Source: Ophiostoma sp. CBS 140.51 (lineage: Eukaryota; Ascomycota; Sordariomycetes; Ophiostomatales; Ophiostomataceae). From it: 64,000 nucleotides of DNA. Position numbers and translations under genes: made by a program. The DNA is taken from contig JANSLP010000105.1 in NCBI GenBank assembly GCA_029298735.1, positions 30,800 through 94,799 on the forward strand, in the 5' to 3' direction. Below the pieces are notes generated by a model that saw nothing but the letters and a program-made list of their open reading frames with translations, was not told the DNA's origin and did not search any database. Below are positions 1 to 10,698 of this stretch, one piece after another (the stretch's first letter is position 1; each line of letters begins with the position of its first letter).

Positions 1-423
1 CATGCCCTCGTGCAGTTCCTCCAGCCAGTCCCAGTTTTGGGCCAGAAAGACCTTATTGGAGTTGCCATCGCTTGCCACCTGTGACAGTGAGGTACATCCG
101 TCCGTGTAGTTGGTCAGGGCAATCTCGCTGCGCACATTCAGTGCCAACAGGTCGTCCCGGGTCAGACCGCCGCCCGCGCCGTCGGCAATGCCCTGCATTT
201 CATCCAAGATGTCGGGGTAGCTACGAGCGAGTCGACCAGCAAACTGGTTGACAGCCCGTGTGCGAGCCTCCTCCCAAGTGATGCCCACAGTCTCGTCGAA
301 AAAGGCCGTGTAGGTCGCCACATTCTTGTGGACTTGGTCAGCGACAGCCGAGCCGTGAGCAAGGCCGATCTGGTACGGTGTGCCCGTACACCGGACCGTC
401 TTGACGTTGAGATGAGGTGACAT
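1..423 (-). CDS. Acyl-CoA:6-aminopenicillanic acid acyltransferase-like protein (peptidase family C45), 5' part, truncated by window edge
   Basis: The first 141 codons run from an ATG at 423 to the window edge without a stop. The fragment has the N-terminal layout of family C45 autoproteolytic acyltransferases (penicillin PenDE/AatA and its paralogues): an opening TGTPYQIGLAHG-type segment at residues 13-24, then a DGCTS motif at 108-112. In PenDE the Gly-Cys bond of this motif is cut and the freed Cys becomes the N-terminal nucleophile; here the pair is Gly109-Cys110 (Cys codon 94-96), so the catalytic residue is present. Known members swap or hydrolyse acyl groups on amides such as penicillins. 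No penicillin synthetase or synthase is visible here, so the substrate is unknown and may be another amide or peptide. The neighbour is an alpha/beta hydrolase on the same strand. The C-terminal two thirds cannot be seen. Confidence 0.88.
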   Translation of the reverse strand, partial: MSPHLNVKTVRCTGTPYQIGLAHGSAVADQVHKNVATYTAFFDETVGITWEEARTRAVNQFAGRLARSYPDILDEMQGIADGAGGGLTRDDLLALNVRSEIALTNYTDGCTSLSQVASDGNSNKVFLAQNWDWLEELHEGM

Positions 424-977
424 GATGAGTATCGAGAAAGGATGAAAAGTTGACGAGATGATGTGTATTGATTGTGATGATGTTCCACCGAGAATATATG
501 AAAAAAGAATACCACTCAAGATATATATTTTTCTCGGAAAATAAAACGTTCCACTGACATACTGGATGTAGGTCCCAGCACTGGCACTTAAACCAGAGTA
601 ATACATGACGGACCGCAGCTGATGAGTGGTGCGTAGTGTCGCGTAAACCCGTCACTGGAAATTTTGAAGGTGTTGCCGAGCTAGAGATGGCAGAGCATGT
701 GTGAAGGCCGAGCAAGCTCATCATGGCAATCATTTCTTGCTATCATCAAGATCTTCGGAAGGTCAGGATGTCAAACGTCTAATCAATCTCACGAAGATGA
801 CACGAAGGAAAATCTACAAAGCTTTGGACTGGAGATAAAGACACGGTATTTTGTGAAAGAATGGTAATGAGGTTACAGAAAATGCGATGAAGAATATGGG
901 ACGACGTTTATATTGTATCGTGCGTTTTGATTTTCATCTAATAAGGAGGCTACATGGAAACTTTCCTACGTGCTATT
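424..977. other. Intergenic, acyltransferase promoter side
   Basis: No reading frame here looks like a gene. The stretch holds the upstream region of the acyltransferase fragment (minus strand) and the 3' end of the hydrolase. It is moderately AT-rich; no terminator, tRNA or repeat was recognised. Confidence 0.6.
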
Positions 978-1913
978 TTACAACGAGTTTAGGAAGTCAG
1001 AGACAACCTTTTGAAACTTGGCGGGCTCATCGGCCGCTGGGTTGTGCCCACTCTCCTCAAAGATGACCAGCTGCCCGTTCTGCACCTCCCGCACAATCTC
1101 TTCGCTAAACTCAATGGGTGTCACAATGTCGTGCCGCCCGACTATGATCAGGGCCGGCGCCTTGATCTCGTGAAGGCGGTCTCTGACATAAAATGCGGGC
1201 ATATTCTGGCTGAAAGCCCAGTTTTGCGCCGCTGAATTGTACAGCGGCTTCTCACTGCCGTCGCCCTCAAGAGGTGCGGCCTTGTTGGCCGGAAGAGCGA
1301 CCCGGCCTTGCTCCTTGTCGTGCTTGGCCACCAGGTCATCTGGCGGCGCGTACACGGACAGAATCTCGCCAATACTGGCCTCAAAGTCGGTATCGTCCCG
1401 CAGTCGGCCGGACCATAGCCGAATCTGGCGCTCAATATCGACTTTGCCGGCCACACGGGGCGAGGTCACTACACGAGCCAAGGCACCCATTGGCGCCGCA
1501 CGGCCATCGGTCCATGTGTCGCGAATGACCAGTGCGCCGAGACGGTCGCCGTGGGCCAAGGCGTAGTCCAAAGCGACGAAACCGCCGTACGAGTGGCCAG
1601 CGAGAACAAATGTCTCAGCACCCGCCCACTCTCTCAAGGATTCAATGTCACGAATCCACCGAGCGTGCGTGTACGGCGGCGTTTGGTCGGAAGCGCCACT
1701 ACCGCGTGCGTCGTAGGCAATCACACGATAGCGAGGTGCCAGAAACGAGAAGGTGGCCTCAGAGTCACGGTGGGAGATCAGACCGGGCGCGCCATGGAGT
1801 GCAATGAGAAGAGGCTTGGCCGTGTTGGTAATGGGTCCACCCAAAATTTTGACAAAAAGACGAGCGCCGTCGTCCATTGGGACCATGGTCGTGGAGGTGG
1901 AGGAGGATGACAT
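978..1913 (-). CDS. Alpha/beta hydrolase of the prolyl aminopeptidase-like type
   Basis: A single-exon 311-residue protein with the full alpha/beta-hydrolase triad. The oxyanion-hole segment HGAPG is at 40-44, the nucleophile elbow GHSYGG at 106-111 (Ser108), the acid in GRHD at 259-262 (Asp262) and the base in SGHNP (His290). The segment YDARGSGASD at 67-76 is typical of proline iminopeptidases and related amidases or esterases. The Ser/Thr-rich first ten residues are not a clear signal peptide, so the enzyme is probably cytosolic. An alternative start is Met10 or Met13. It lies on the same strand as the C45 acyltransferase fragment, and both families act on amide or ester bonds. Family membership is secure from motifs; the exact substrate is not. 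Confidence 0.9.
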   Translation of the reverse strand: MSSSSTSTTMVPMDDGARLFVKILGGPITNTAKPLLIALHGAPGLISHRDSEATFSFLAPRYRVIAYDARGSGASDQTPPYTHARWIRDIESLREWAGAETFVLAGHSYGGFVALDYALAHGDRLGALVIRDTWTDGRAAPMGALARVVTSPRVAGKVDIERQIRLWSGRLRDDTDFEASIGEILSVYAPPDDLVAKHDKEQGRVALPANKAAPLEGDGSEKPLYNSAAQNWAFSQNMPAFYVRDRLHEIKAPALIIVGRHDIVTPIEFSEEIVREVQNGQLVIFEESGHNPAADEPAKFQKVVSDFLNSL

Positions 1914-2723
1914 GATGAAAAGTGTGCTTGGTTTGTTGTGTTGTGTGTTTCTCGTCTGTTTTTTGGTGTGCTGATGTTGGGGTTGGTTTTGGTGGTGGTT
2001 GTCATTGACACAACTTCATGCTGTTTCAATGCGGCTCATGATGCTTAAGTATAGATCGAGCCGAGGCGTTCGATGACAATCATGTTCGTGATATTTTTTC
2101 GACCTCTCCAATCTTCTGCTTTGACGCAGATGACAAATGAATCGAGAAAATGAAACCAAAGGCAGATGCCTTTCTTTGACAAATGAACAAACACAATTAT
2201 TGATGCCGGAGGCGTCAGCTTGGAAGATCGCCAGTTGTTGTCCGTCAACGGCAAGCCCAACGCCCTCGACCGTAGTGAGTACGTAATGTTCTCGTGTTTG
2301 TCATGATGCACGGAACTGTGAAGAGGCCGACAAATGAAAACAAAGGGTGAAGGAGAAGGCGATGTCGTCGGTCTCGCTTATCTGCGTTGATGTTGGGAAT
2401 AACCTAGTGTGGAAGGCACGACGCTAGGGTAAATGCGATCGAATATGGAAAGAGCGACACAAATGACATCAAAGTGGGGAAAGTGGCTATCGGACTTTGG
2501 CGGCCGTACTTGCCTTGTTGACGCTCAACTGCGCTTGTCTCTTTCCTTGACATCAACAAGTTTTGTCAGCAACAATCAGATCAAACAAAGTCGGCAAATG
2601 ATACTCTGAAGTAGGGACTTGCACGCTCTAATATGCAGTCCCTCTCCACGTGGAAATGAGCGAGTCAACTCTGGGTCTGCCCTCGCTTGCCTCCGACACT
2701 GTCCACCACCACCAACTTTCACC
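1914..2723. other. Shared divergent promoter region between hydrolase and transcription factor
   Basis: The hydrolase (minus) and the Zn2Cys6 factor (plus) diverge from this 810 bp. It contains a short plus-strand stretch near 2195-2280 that reads like coding sequence but has no start or extension; no gene could be built from it. No operator was identified. Confidence 0.55.
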
Positions 2724-4808
2724 ATGACCGCCCCGCAAGTCTGCACCCGCTGCCGCAAGAGGCGCATTCGCGTATGTTTGTTTATGTCCTCGCTTCGCTC
2801 GCAAACGTCTGCTAACATGACGCGCTCCGCGCTCGTCTAGTGCGACCTCCAGCTCCCCGCGTGCAAAAACTGCCGCCTCGCCGACGTTGAGTGCTTCTTC
2901 TGGGACAATGCATTGGGACAAGAGATGCCCTGTAGCTACCTGTACTCCTTACGTCAAAGAGTGGCCGGTCTGAAGCGCGATATGGAAGCCATCCAGGCGC
3001 GGCAGAAGTCGTCCACTGCCACCGTCCCAGCCTCAGTGTCCACCATTTCTCTGTCGACTCTCGACCTGGAGGGTGCTGCACTGTCGGCTTTGGCTGATCT
3101 TTCACAAGGCCTGCAGTGTGGAGGAGCATGGTCACCCCCGGCACGCGAGGAAAAGGCCGGGAAACGAGGGGACTACCACCTACTACGATCAACCCCGCTT
3201 GTGACGGACGAGGGCGACGGTGTAGGTGGTGATGGCTTAACGGCGACCGTCCCATCTCAGACAGCATACCTGGGGCCAGGCAGCACTGCCCGTCTGACAG
3301 AGGCTACACTGAATGCCGCCGTTGATTGGCATGCTGCCAAAGGTGTTCAATTGCCGACGTCGCTCCAAGGAACAGAAGAGGCGGAGGATCCTCTTCAAAA
3401 TGTGCCTTTGTCGCTGTCTTCACATACCCGAAAGGGGATCTTCGGGATGATAACATCCTCGGAAGACTCACCACCTCCTTTGACCATCCTCCACGACCCA
3501 CGAAAAGAGGCCGAACTGCACACACTCGTACCTCTTGCCACTCAGCGCGTCCTCCTTGAGCACTACTCTGCCGTCTGTGGTGCCTCCTCTCCTTGTTATG
3601 ACAGCCTACTGCCCGCAGAACAAGAGGCCGCTTTACTCCAGCGTGCGGGTAGTGGCAGCGAGAATCCACTTAAATGGGCGAGCGCAAACCGTGGCACAGC
3701 TGGCGCGTATGCTACAACAGTCGTCTTTGCCGTTGCAACTGCCCTGGCTGCTAGAGACTTGAAGGTCGGCAGTGATGGTGGTCGGATGGCAGCCCTAGCC
3801 TCGCGCTTTCGAGATGATGTGCAAGCTCTGGTGGGTGCTGAGGCAATGAAGGGTTCGCAAGACAACGCGGAGAGCACTTTGAGCAGTCTCGAGAGAACTC
3901 GGTGGACAGCAACGGCTCTGGCCACAATGGTTCTCTGTGAGATGATCCAGCCTACGACGAGCCAGATGTGGGACCTGTTGGGGGCAGCCATCAGTGTTCT
4001 CAATGATCTACGCGAGGGATACTGTTTGCGACACCGTGCACCCGAGTCTGATGCCGACTTTGTTCGGCTGGAACGGACAATGCTACGGATGGAAGCGCGG
4101 ACATCCCTACACTTCAGACGACCTTCCCCATTTTGCGACCGATATCTCCTTGGACCAGGAAGTTTCGGTGGCGGAAGCAGTGAGCTCGAGTGGCAGCAAC
4201 TGCTGGCATCGTCTTTTACTCCAGCATCATCCGTTGTCATCGATGATCTTGTCGTACTGCGGAGTACTCTGCTTATCCGCCAGCAACTCGAACTGCAGCC
4301 AACGCCACCGGAACACTTCTTGGAGAGTCTGATCCCAGCGCCTCTCCAGGTGCTTGGAGTGCCACCTCTGACCCGAGCAAGCCTCGCCGACGCCACCGCG
4401 CCGCTGATGTCCGTCCAGTCTGCGAGCCTTTACATCACGCTGTATCCAGTCGCCATGTCACCGGATATGATCGTAAAAGGAGACGCAGCACAACCTCCAT
4501 CTCGTCTATTCCATCTCTCTGCAGCTGCAGCTTGTGTGCTTCTCAACGAATTCACCCGTCAGAACCCTCGTCACCGCATCGTCAGTCTGTGGATGTCTGC
4601 AGAACGCATCATCGAGGCCGGGATCATTTGGGTCTTGTACGTTCTAGCTCAACAGAATCACCAGCAGCTCGACATTGGCACTGCCATGAGGCCAGTTCTA
4701 CAGGCTTCTGGTCTTCTGGCATCCTTTGCTTCCCGGTGGAAAATGGGCAAAGCCCACGTCGAAGCATGGGATACTTTGGTTGAACTGATGTGGGAGATAC
4801 TTGGTTGA
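2724..4808 (+). CDS. Zn2Cys6 binuclear cluster transcription factor
   Basis: Two exons: 2724-2771 and 2841-4808, joined across a 69 nt intron (donor gtatgt, acceptor ctag) that sits just before the third zinc-binding Cys, a common intron position in this family. The product is 671 residues. The N-terminal cluster is C7-x2-C10-x6-C17-x6-C24-x2-C27-x6-C34, the canonical GAL4-type spacing, followed by a short helix at about 48-65 that may dimerise. The rest is a long, mostly helical regulator region with weak motifs and no clear middle homology region. The start ATG has the context ACCATGA. It is divergent from the hydrolase and convergent with the CapA gene (23 bp between stop codons). It is a plausible local regulator of the neighbouring enzymes, by position only. 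Confidence 0.9.
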
Positions 4809-4831
4809 CATAGTTCCATTATCTACTGTAT

Positions 4832-5974
4832 CTACTTCTTCTCCGCAACACAAATAGTGTAGTGGCCGTCTGTCTGAACAAGCTCAACAGCGGCACCATA
4901 TGCCTGTGACATACTGCGTACACGCGCCACCAGCACATTGGCATCCTCTTCCGTGGCGTAGATGGGCTCGCCGTCTGCTTCCACTGTCACCGGGATCATG
5001 ACGCAGCTGGTGAGCGCCGGCTTTTCACCTTGCTCGCCTCCAGCCCACTCCAGCCTCGCCAACGACCCAATGTTGGACAGAGTCTTTTGCAGACTCGCCC
5101 ACTCGTACGGCGGGTACGTCCGGAACGTCTCGTCGGGTGTCACAATGTCGTTGCTAAAAATAAAGTTACCGAGACTGTAGAAGATAGGTGCACCTCGGTA
5201 GAACTCAATACCTTGCACAACATGTGGGTGGTGGCCGACAATCACCGAGGCACCGGCGTCCACCATAGCCTTCGCCAACGGCCTCTGGTACTGTGCAATC
5301 TCGTCCTGTGTGGCCGCCACCCAGCCGTACGGCACGCCCCAGTGGATGCCGACCACAACAACCGAGACGTCCGGGCGGGCAGCTGCTTCGCGGATAGCCT
5401 CCAACAAGACAGCCTCGTCCGCATCGTACGTCTGCGTCTCCACAAACGGTGCCATCCCGGGGGACTCGTCCACCGAGACCGTGTCCACCACATACTTGGT
5501 ATACACGCGCACACCTGCCAGACCAGGACGAGACCGGCCGGCACCGCTGCCGTTGGGCAGTGTTGCAGTGACGCCGATAAAGGCCGTCTTGTTGCGGACG
5601 TCAGGGGCAAACGCTTCTGCCTGGTTCTCGCCTCCACCGATATGGGCAATGCCAACACTGTTCAAAGCCTTGAGAGTTGACCGTAGCCCACCAATACCAT
5701 AGTCCATGCCGTGGTTGTTGGCAACCGTCACCACATCAAGGCCCAGATCCTTGAGGACGGGCGCATGGGCTGGGTCGGCGTGCAGGGCAATCAATTTCTC
5801 GGCACCGTAGGTGTCGGTGTTGTCGGCTGCCGCGGGCGATGCAAACGGCATCTCCAGGTTGACAAAGTTGGTGTCGGCCGTGTGCAGTTCGCGGTAGACT
5901 GGGTTGCTCGCAATGGGTCGGTGCAGCGGGCCGTTGATGACGACGTCGCCGCCGACGACGACGGAGATGGGCAT
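4832..5974 (-). CDS. CapA-family protein (bacterial PgsA/CapA poly-gamma-glutamate synthesis type, calcineurin-like metallophosphatase fold)
   Basis: Intronless, 380 residues, close to the usual size of the CapA domain alone. Metal-site style motifs of the family appear in order: GGDV (Asp10), NLEMPF (Glu41), ANNHGMDYG (Asn86, Asn87, His88), GIHWG (His209), GHHPHVVQG (His246, His247, His249) and SLGNFIFSN (Asn268). There is no signal peptide or N-terminal anchor, unlike membrane-bound bacterial CapA/PgsA, so a cytosolic enzyme is likely. In bacteria the protein takes part in poly-gamma-glutamate synthesis or export; fungal members are poorly understood. The absence of introns and the bacterial-type domain are compatible with an old horizontal transfer, but that is inference. 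The 3' end faces the transcription factor's 3' end, so the transcripts probably overlap. Confidence 0.88.
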   Translation of the reverse strand: MPISVVVGGDVVINGPLHRPIASNPVYRELHTADTNFVNLEMPFASPAAADNTDTYGAEKLIALHADPAHAPVLKDLGLDVVTVANNHGMDYGIGGLRSTLKALNSVGIAHIGGGENQAEAFAPDVRNKTAFIGVTATLPNGSGAGRSRPGLAGVRVYTKYVVDTVSVDESPGMAPFVETQTYDADEAVLLEAIREAAARPDVSVVVVGIHWGVPYGWVAATQDEIAQYQRPLAKAMVDAGASVIVGHHPHVVQGIEFYRGAPIFYSLGNFIFSNDIVTPDETFRTYPPYEWASLQKTLSNIGSLARLEWAGGEQGEKPALTSCVMIPVTVEADGEPIYATEEDANVLVARVRSMSQAYGAAVELVQTDGHYTICVAEKK

Positions 5975-6377
5975 GATGGGTGGTTGGTTGGTTGTTGGTG
6001 TGGTGGTTGCTTGCGTTTGTTTTTGAAAAGGTGTCGTCTGTAATCTTGATACTTATGTCTTCTCGTGACGTTTTATTGATTATGGATGTCACAAAACTAC
6101 CTAGACAGTCTACAACAAATCAAGTGCTCGTCTACCTTGGTCATGACAAAGACGGCAAATACCGAGACTAAAAGCATGGCTTCTAATACGGTAATAGACC
6201 GTCCAGGAATAGGCAATATTTTACTCGGAAAAGTCATTGATTGCTCTCGTTGTCATAAATATGAATATGTGTGTGTAGTGGGCGAGGGACGGGATTAGGC
6301 GCGCGTGACGCATCAAAGACTAGGAGATGAGCCGGTGATTCTAAAACAGACCACCAACACAGCACAGCCATCCCCAA
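5975..6377. other. Intergenic, CapA promoter and 3' side of second transcription factor
   Basis: About 400 bp without a supported gene. It holds the CapA upstream region and the downstream region of the next minus-strand gene. Confidence 0.6.
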
Positions 6378-8623
6378 CTAGGCGAGCATATCGTCAGGTG
6401 CTACAGTTGTCGCTTCTTCTTCAGTGTGGTTTGCTTGTATGAGAGCGGAAAAGATTTCCTCAAATCCAACACCAGCAAAGTCCCAGTCCAACACCGAGTC
6501 GTCGGTCGTCCCAAAGGTGCTGCCCGGATCGAACATTGTAGACGTTGTTGATGTCGACACGGCCAATACCTCGTTGGGTGACAGTGGCGGAAGTGTCCAA
6601 TTGGCATCAAAGGGAGCAGTGATGTTGACGTCAACAGGCGGTGTATCGACAGTCTGTTCCACCGTTGGCTCTTCTGGAAAAGGCGAGAAGAGTGACATGT
6701 CTTTCAACTTTTGCTTGAGGGCAACGGTGCCTTCGGATAACTCGGCTTCCGGGTTTGCTGCCCACAGCTGCAGCCTTTCAACGACAGCCTGAGATATTCT
6801 CTCGAGAGCAGCTGCGTGGTGTGCCACAGCTGGCCACCGTCGGGCCATCTTCCACAGGATGCCGGGGAATGTCTTCAAGTGACGAGTCAGGATGGGGACG
6901 TCGGACACCGACACAACCTCTTCTTGGGTCCTCGCTTCGCTCATCGTCCTCTCTCCGTTCGGACAGACTGCCGTCAAAATGGCTGCACACAAACATGTTG
7001 CCGCCTCTACGACACAATGCGCGGCATGCCAAATGTAAAACAGCTTTCCCAGCCGGGCAATGACGTCAAAGGCGCGAAGAACGGCCACGGCGGCGGCCAG
7101 ACACTCGCTTTGCTGTGCAGGCGTCGGGTTTGGCCTCCTCGGCGAGGGCCTACTCAGTCGTAGTCTCTGCATGTGGAACAGAATCTCGGCAAACTCGAGC
7201 GTCTCCGCGAGAGCAACGCTCTGGCGGGTAGCCTGGTGCCAAGCCGTGAGGCGAGTGCGGATGTCGGAGTGCCAGGTATCAAGGCCGTCCGGTGACATCG
7301 CATTCGACGGATAATAGAGAGTGTCGAGAATTTGCCCCTCCATCTGCCTGAGTGCCCAGACATGCACTGTCGGCGATGATGCCCCTAGAGCTGGCATTTT
7401 CGCCGTGAAGTCGTGTCGTCGCAGACTTGCTGGTCGGCCTCTCGTAGAGTTGGCAGCCAGGTCCAGTGACAGGGCATGCCAGAACAGGCGCCGGCGGATG
7501 TTGAGGGTGCGGTCGTCAACATTGCGCCGCATATCTTCTGGCAACTCATGGTGTACCCCCAGCTGGACACACAGCCGTAGAGCTGCCGCCGTGCACCGCA
7601 CACAGTCCACATCTTTAGGGTTGAGGAAGCCGTAGTGGGCCAAGAGTTGGAGAACCTGGACTCGTTGCCATGGACTGTGGACGGAAGCACGGTCGAGAGC
7701 ATCCAGGTGAGAGACGGCCGTCGCCCAGAAGCCCGCGGTTGCAGTGGCAGCTCTTCCTGCATCTCGGTACATGAGTGTCGTGGTGCTAATGGCCAGAGTA
7801 ATGTGGACACAAAAGACGTCAAAGTCGGAGGCTGTCGGCGACGATGACAACGACGACGAAGTCTTGTCGTAGACTCTGTCAAATGCTTGTAGAAGATCAT
7901 GCTCCTCGACCGCCGGATACTGCGGCCGGTAAATCTCACAATAGTGTTTGAGCATGATGACGGCGACGTGGCGGGGGATGGAGGAGATGGGGACGGCCGA
8001 CGACGACGAAGACTGCGGAGTAGCCGTAGTCGGTGTAGACGAGAGAGTTGCGGACCCAGCCAGAGGTACCGACGGACTCCGTCCCCCATCCGGCTGTCTC
8101 GTCTCATCCCATGCCGTCGCTTTGTGCAGATACGGCGCCGGCGAGCCAACAAAGAAGGCGCTGGACGTCAGAGGCAACATCGATTGAGATGCAGATGTGC
8201 CCGCCGGTGAGACAGTCGCTGTTGCCAGTCGAGCCGTCAATCTGTCAACGGCTGCTTTGGCCGCGGCCGTCCCACCACGCTCGTCATGGGCCTCTTCTTT
8301 CTTCTCTTTGAGGTCCCTCTCCAGTCTGGCGACCTCTTCTTCAAGGTGCGAAATAATGCTCCTCGGCTTCTCAACACCGTGAATGGAGTCGAAGCCGACG
8401 CATGGCGTGGAGGCAGCAACACAGGCACCGCAGGCAGGGTAAGAGAAGTCGCACTGACAGACATTGTGAGTGAACGTTTAGAAGTGAGTGGGATTCACAA
8501 ACCAAAACAGCGAGGCAATGATTGAATGGCACAATAGTGAAGACCTACCCTTATCTTCCTCTTGCGACAGCGAGTACAGGCCTTGCTTTGCCGGCGACGA
8601 CGAGGGCGATCCGTCGTAGACAT
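6378..8623 (-). CDS. Zn2Cys6 transcription factor with fungal middle homology region
   Basis: Exon 1 is 8623-8549, exon 2 is 8453-6378, with a 95 nt intron (donor gtaggt, acceptor gtcag) placed directly before the third cluster Cys, as in the other factor of this window. The product is 716 residues. The cluster reads C16-x2-C19-x6-C26-x6-C33-x2-C36-x6-C43, preceded by an Arg-rich stretch at 6-11 that may serve as nuclear signal. A charged coiled coil follows at about 58-80 and then a fungal-specific regulatory domain (PF04082-like) with the recognisable segments around VFCVHITLAIS and RRRLFWHALSLDL and a following RGRPASL. The C-terminal tail is Asp/Glu/Ser/Thr-rich and could activate transcription. 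It lies next to CapA on the same strand. Confidence 0.92.
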
Positions 8624-8971
8624 AATCAGTGGTGGAAATGATATGACAATTGACGTGAGAGAGATGGAAGAAGGATGAAGTGTAAGTGAAAGGAAGGCTG
8701 AAAGAAAATCAAAACCACAAGTCCATTGGTGTAATGACGACAGTGACAGCGCTAATCTTCAGCGCTGATAGCCTGCAGTCATCCCGTGTTAGTGCGTTTA
8801 ACGTTTAACGTGCATTTGTCAGACATCCACACAGTAAACCATGAGCGTCACCCTCCTCGTCTCAATGTCAAGTGTAAATGCCTGTAAATATAATATGCCT
8901 GTAGAAATAATAATGTATGTATATGTACAGTTTTTCGTGTCCAACACCATCATTCACCTCGTCTCTCCTTA
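8624..8971. other. Intergenic
   Basis: The upstream region of the minus-strand transcription factor and the 3' flank of the protease gene. The sequence ttaacgtttaacgt near 8800 is a short direct repeat. No gene was seen. Confidence 0.5.
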
Positions 8972-10698
8972 TCATAACCAGTCAAACAGGGAGCTGCCCA
9001 GCATGGCCACAACAAATGTGCCCACAACTATAGCATACAGTCGACTGCTCGACTGAGTCGTCACTGTTGTCGAGCCTGATGTCGCTGCACTCGTCGTGGC
9101 ACCTGATGAGGTGGATGCTGTCGAGGATGAGGTGGTGGCCGGTTTGGCAGTCGATGCCGCCGCAGCGGGTCTCGTCGTGGCCGTCGAAGCAACGGTCGAT
9201 GTCGATGCGGAAGCCGACGCACCCGACGAGACATCGAGGCTGTTGGAGGTCGTGCAGACGCCGGTCAATGTGGAGAGGGAAGAGGCCGAGGCGAGAGCGG
9301 CGGGGGTCGAGCCGCAGTTGGTATACTGGGCCATCCAGACGACATTGTCGGTTTGGTCGATAACGACTGGCGCAGCAACGAGGTTAGTACATGTGCGGGT
9401 ATCACATATATGCTTATATATATTATTGTCATTGTCATTCAGTCGGGAGGTGACCTACCATAAGCCGACCGGAGAAAGGTATCACCCAGCAGGACAAAGT
9501 CGGTACTCGCCTGCAGGCCGAGCATGCAAGCACTCCCCGACTGCCGGATTAGCTCGCTGTAGGGAACGCGCACAGTCGTCCCGCCAAACGTAAAGTCAAG
9601 ACTGCCGCCCGTGGTGGCGGCCAAACTGCAGTCCACACTGTAAAAACCGTCCGAGTTGGCCGCCGTGGCGCCAAAGTCGGCGGCGATGCTGTTGGCCAGG
9701 TCGGTGGGAAGGAGTGTGAGGGTCGAGCCACTATCGAGGAAAACCTGGAGCTTGCTGTTGGAATACGTCTTGACGGCACCGCCCGTGCTCGTCAAACCCA
9801 GCGAGGACATGTTGACCCAGTACCGGGGCACGCCGTCCGGTGAGAACTTGGCGGGTGTAATGGGCAACCTTTCGAGCTGGCCCGCAAACTTGGAGGTGTC
9901 GACACCGCCAAAGACAATCACACCCTCCTGCTCGGATTTGCTGCCCAGCGCCAGCGAGAACGCCTTGACTCTTGTCACATTCTGGAGGGCCAGCTCGTCC
10001 ACGAAGTTTGGGTACCGCGTCGTCAATCCTAAACCGTAGCCAATGCCCAGGATACCCGAAAACTCGTCGGTGGTCGCTGTGGCCACGCCAAACTGGACTT
10101 GCGAGAGCACGCTGCTCGTGCCGGGCAAACTGATATCATCCGTGACATAGGTAACGTTGGCCGACCCAATGCCGTACCGCAGCTGCTTGCCCACTTCCAG
10201 CGAGGTAAACGTGGTGGATGCCGTCGTATCGAAATGGCCCACAGCCTGACAAAAGCTGGCATCGCCCGTCGACAGCCCGCCCGCTGCACTGCACGTCGGG
10301 TTCACCCACAGCTCAAACGAGCCCGTGTCGAGCTGCACGTACTGCGCCTGTGGCGGGTTGCCAAAGTTGAGCTTGGCGTAGTAGGCCACGTCGGAGCGGT
10401 TGGCCAGCGACAGTTCGACGGCGCGTTTGGCGAAATGCTGCGTGTTGGTGGAGTGGACAATTTGGAAGTGGATGCAGCCGTCTTGCATGTCGTCGACGGC
10501 AACTGCCGACGAAGGCTGGACAGCGACAGCTGGGACGACAGTGGACGCCTGTACGGCGACAGCTGCCGACGGCGACGATGCAGTGGACACTGATACTGTC
10601 GAGAAAGCACTGACAGCACTGACAACAGACGGATCAACAACTGCACCCAACACCGACGCCGCCGCACCCAGCACCACAGCACACGATCGTAACGCCAT
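8972..10698 (-). CDS. GPI-anchored pepsin-like aspartic protease (yapsin/candidapepsin type)
   Basis: Exon 1 10698-9459 and exon 2 9366-8972, joined over a 92 nt intron (donor gtaggt, branch actaac, acceptor gccag); 544 residues. The splice restores the family's conserved sequence after the second lobe (LRSAY then VVID). Features in order: signal peptide 1-20; a Ser/Ala/Val-rich propeptide ending in a Lys91-Arg92 Kex2-type site; first active-site motif LDTGS (Asp124); second motif LDSGS (Asp322); a Ser/Thr/Ala-rich stalk from about 450; and a C-terminal hydrophobic tail (LYAIVVGTFVVAML) without a basic cytosolic end, which suits GPI transfer. The enzyme is expected at the plasma membrane or cell wall, processing cell-surface or extracellular proteins. 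Both catalytic Asp residues are intact. Substrate and pathway are unknown. Confidence 0.93.

Noticed and set aside
1..423. Idea of a complete penicillin gene cluster
   Set aside because: Only the C45 acyltransferase type is present; no synthetase or isopenicillin synthase is visible in the window.
2195..2280. Short plus-strand protein-like segment between hydrolase and transcription factor
   Set aside because: Fewer than 30 codons, no start and no extension; could be chance.
4832..5974. Plus-strand frame at 5,030-5,680 (216 codons)
   Set aside because: It is the antisense shadow of the CapA gene; only the minus strand has motifs.
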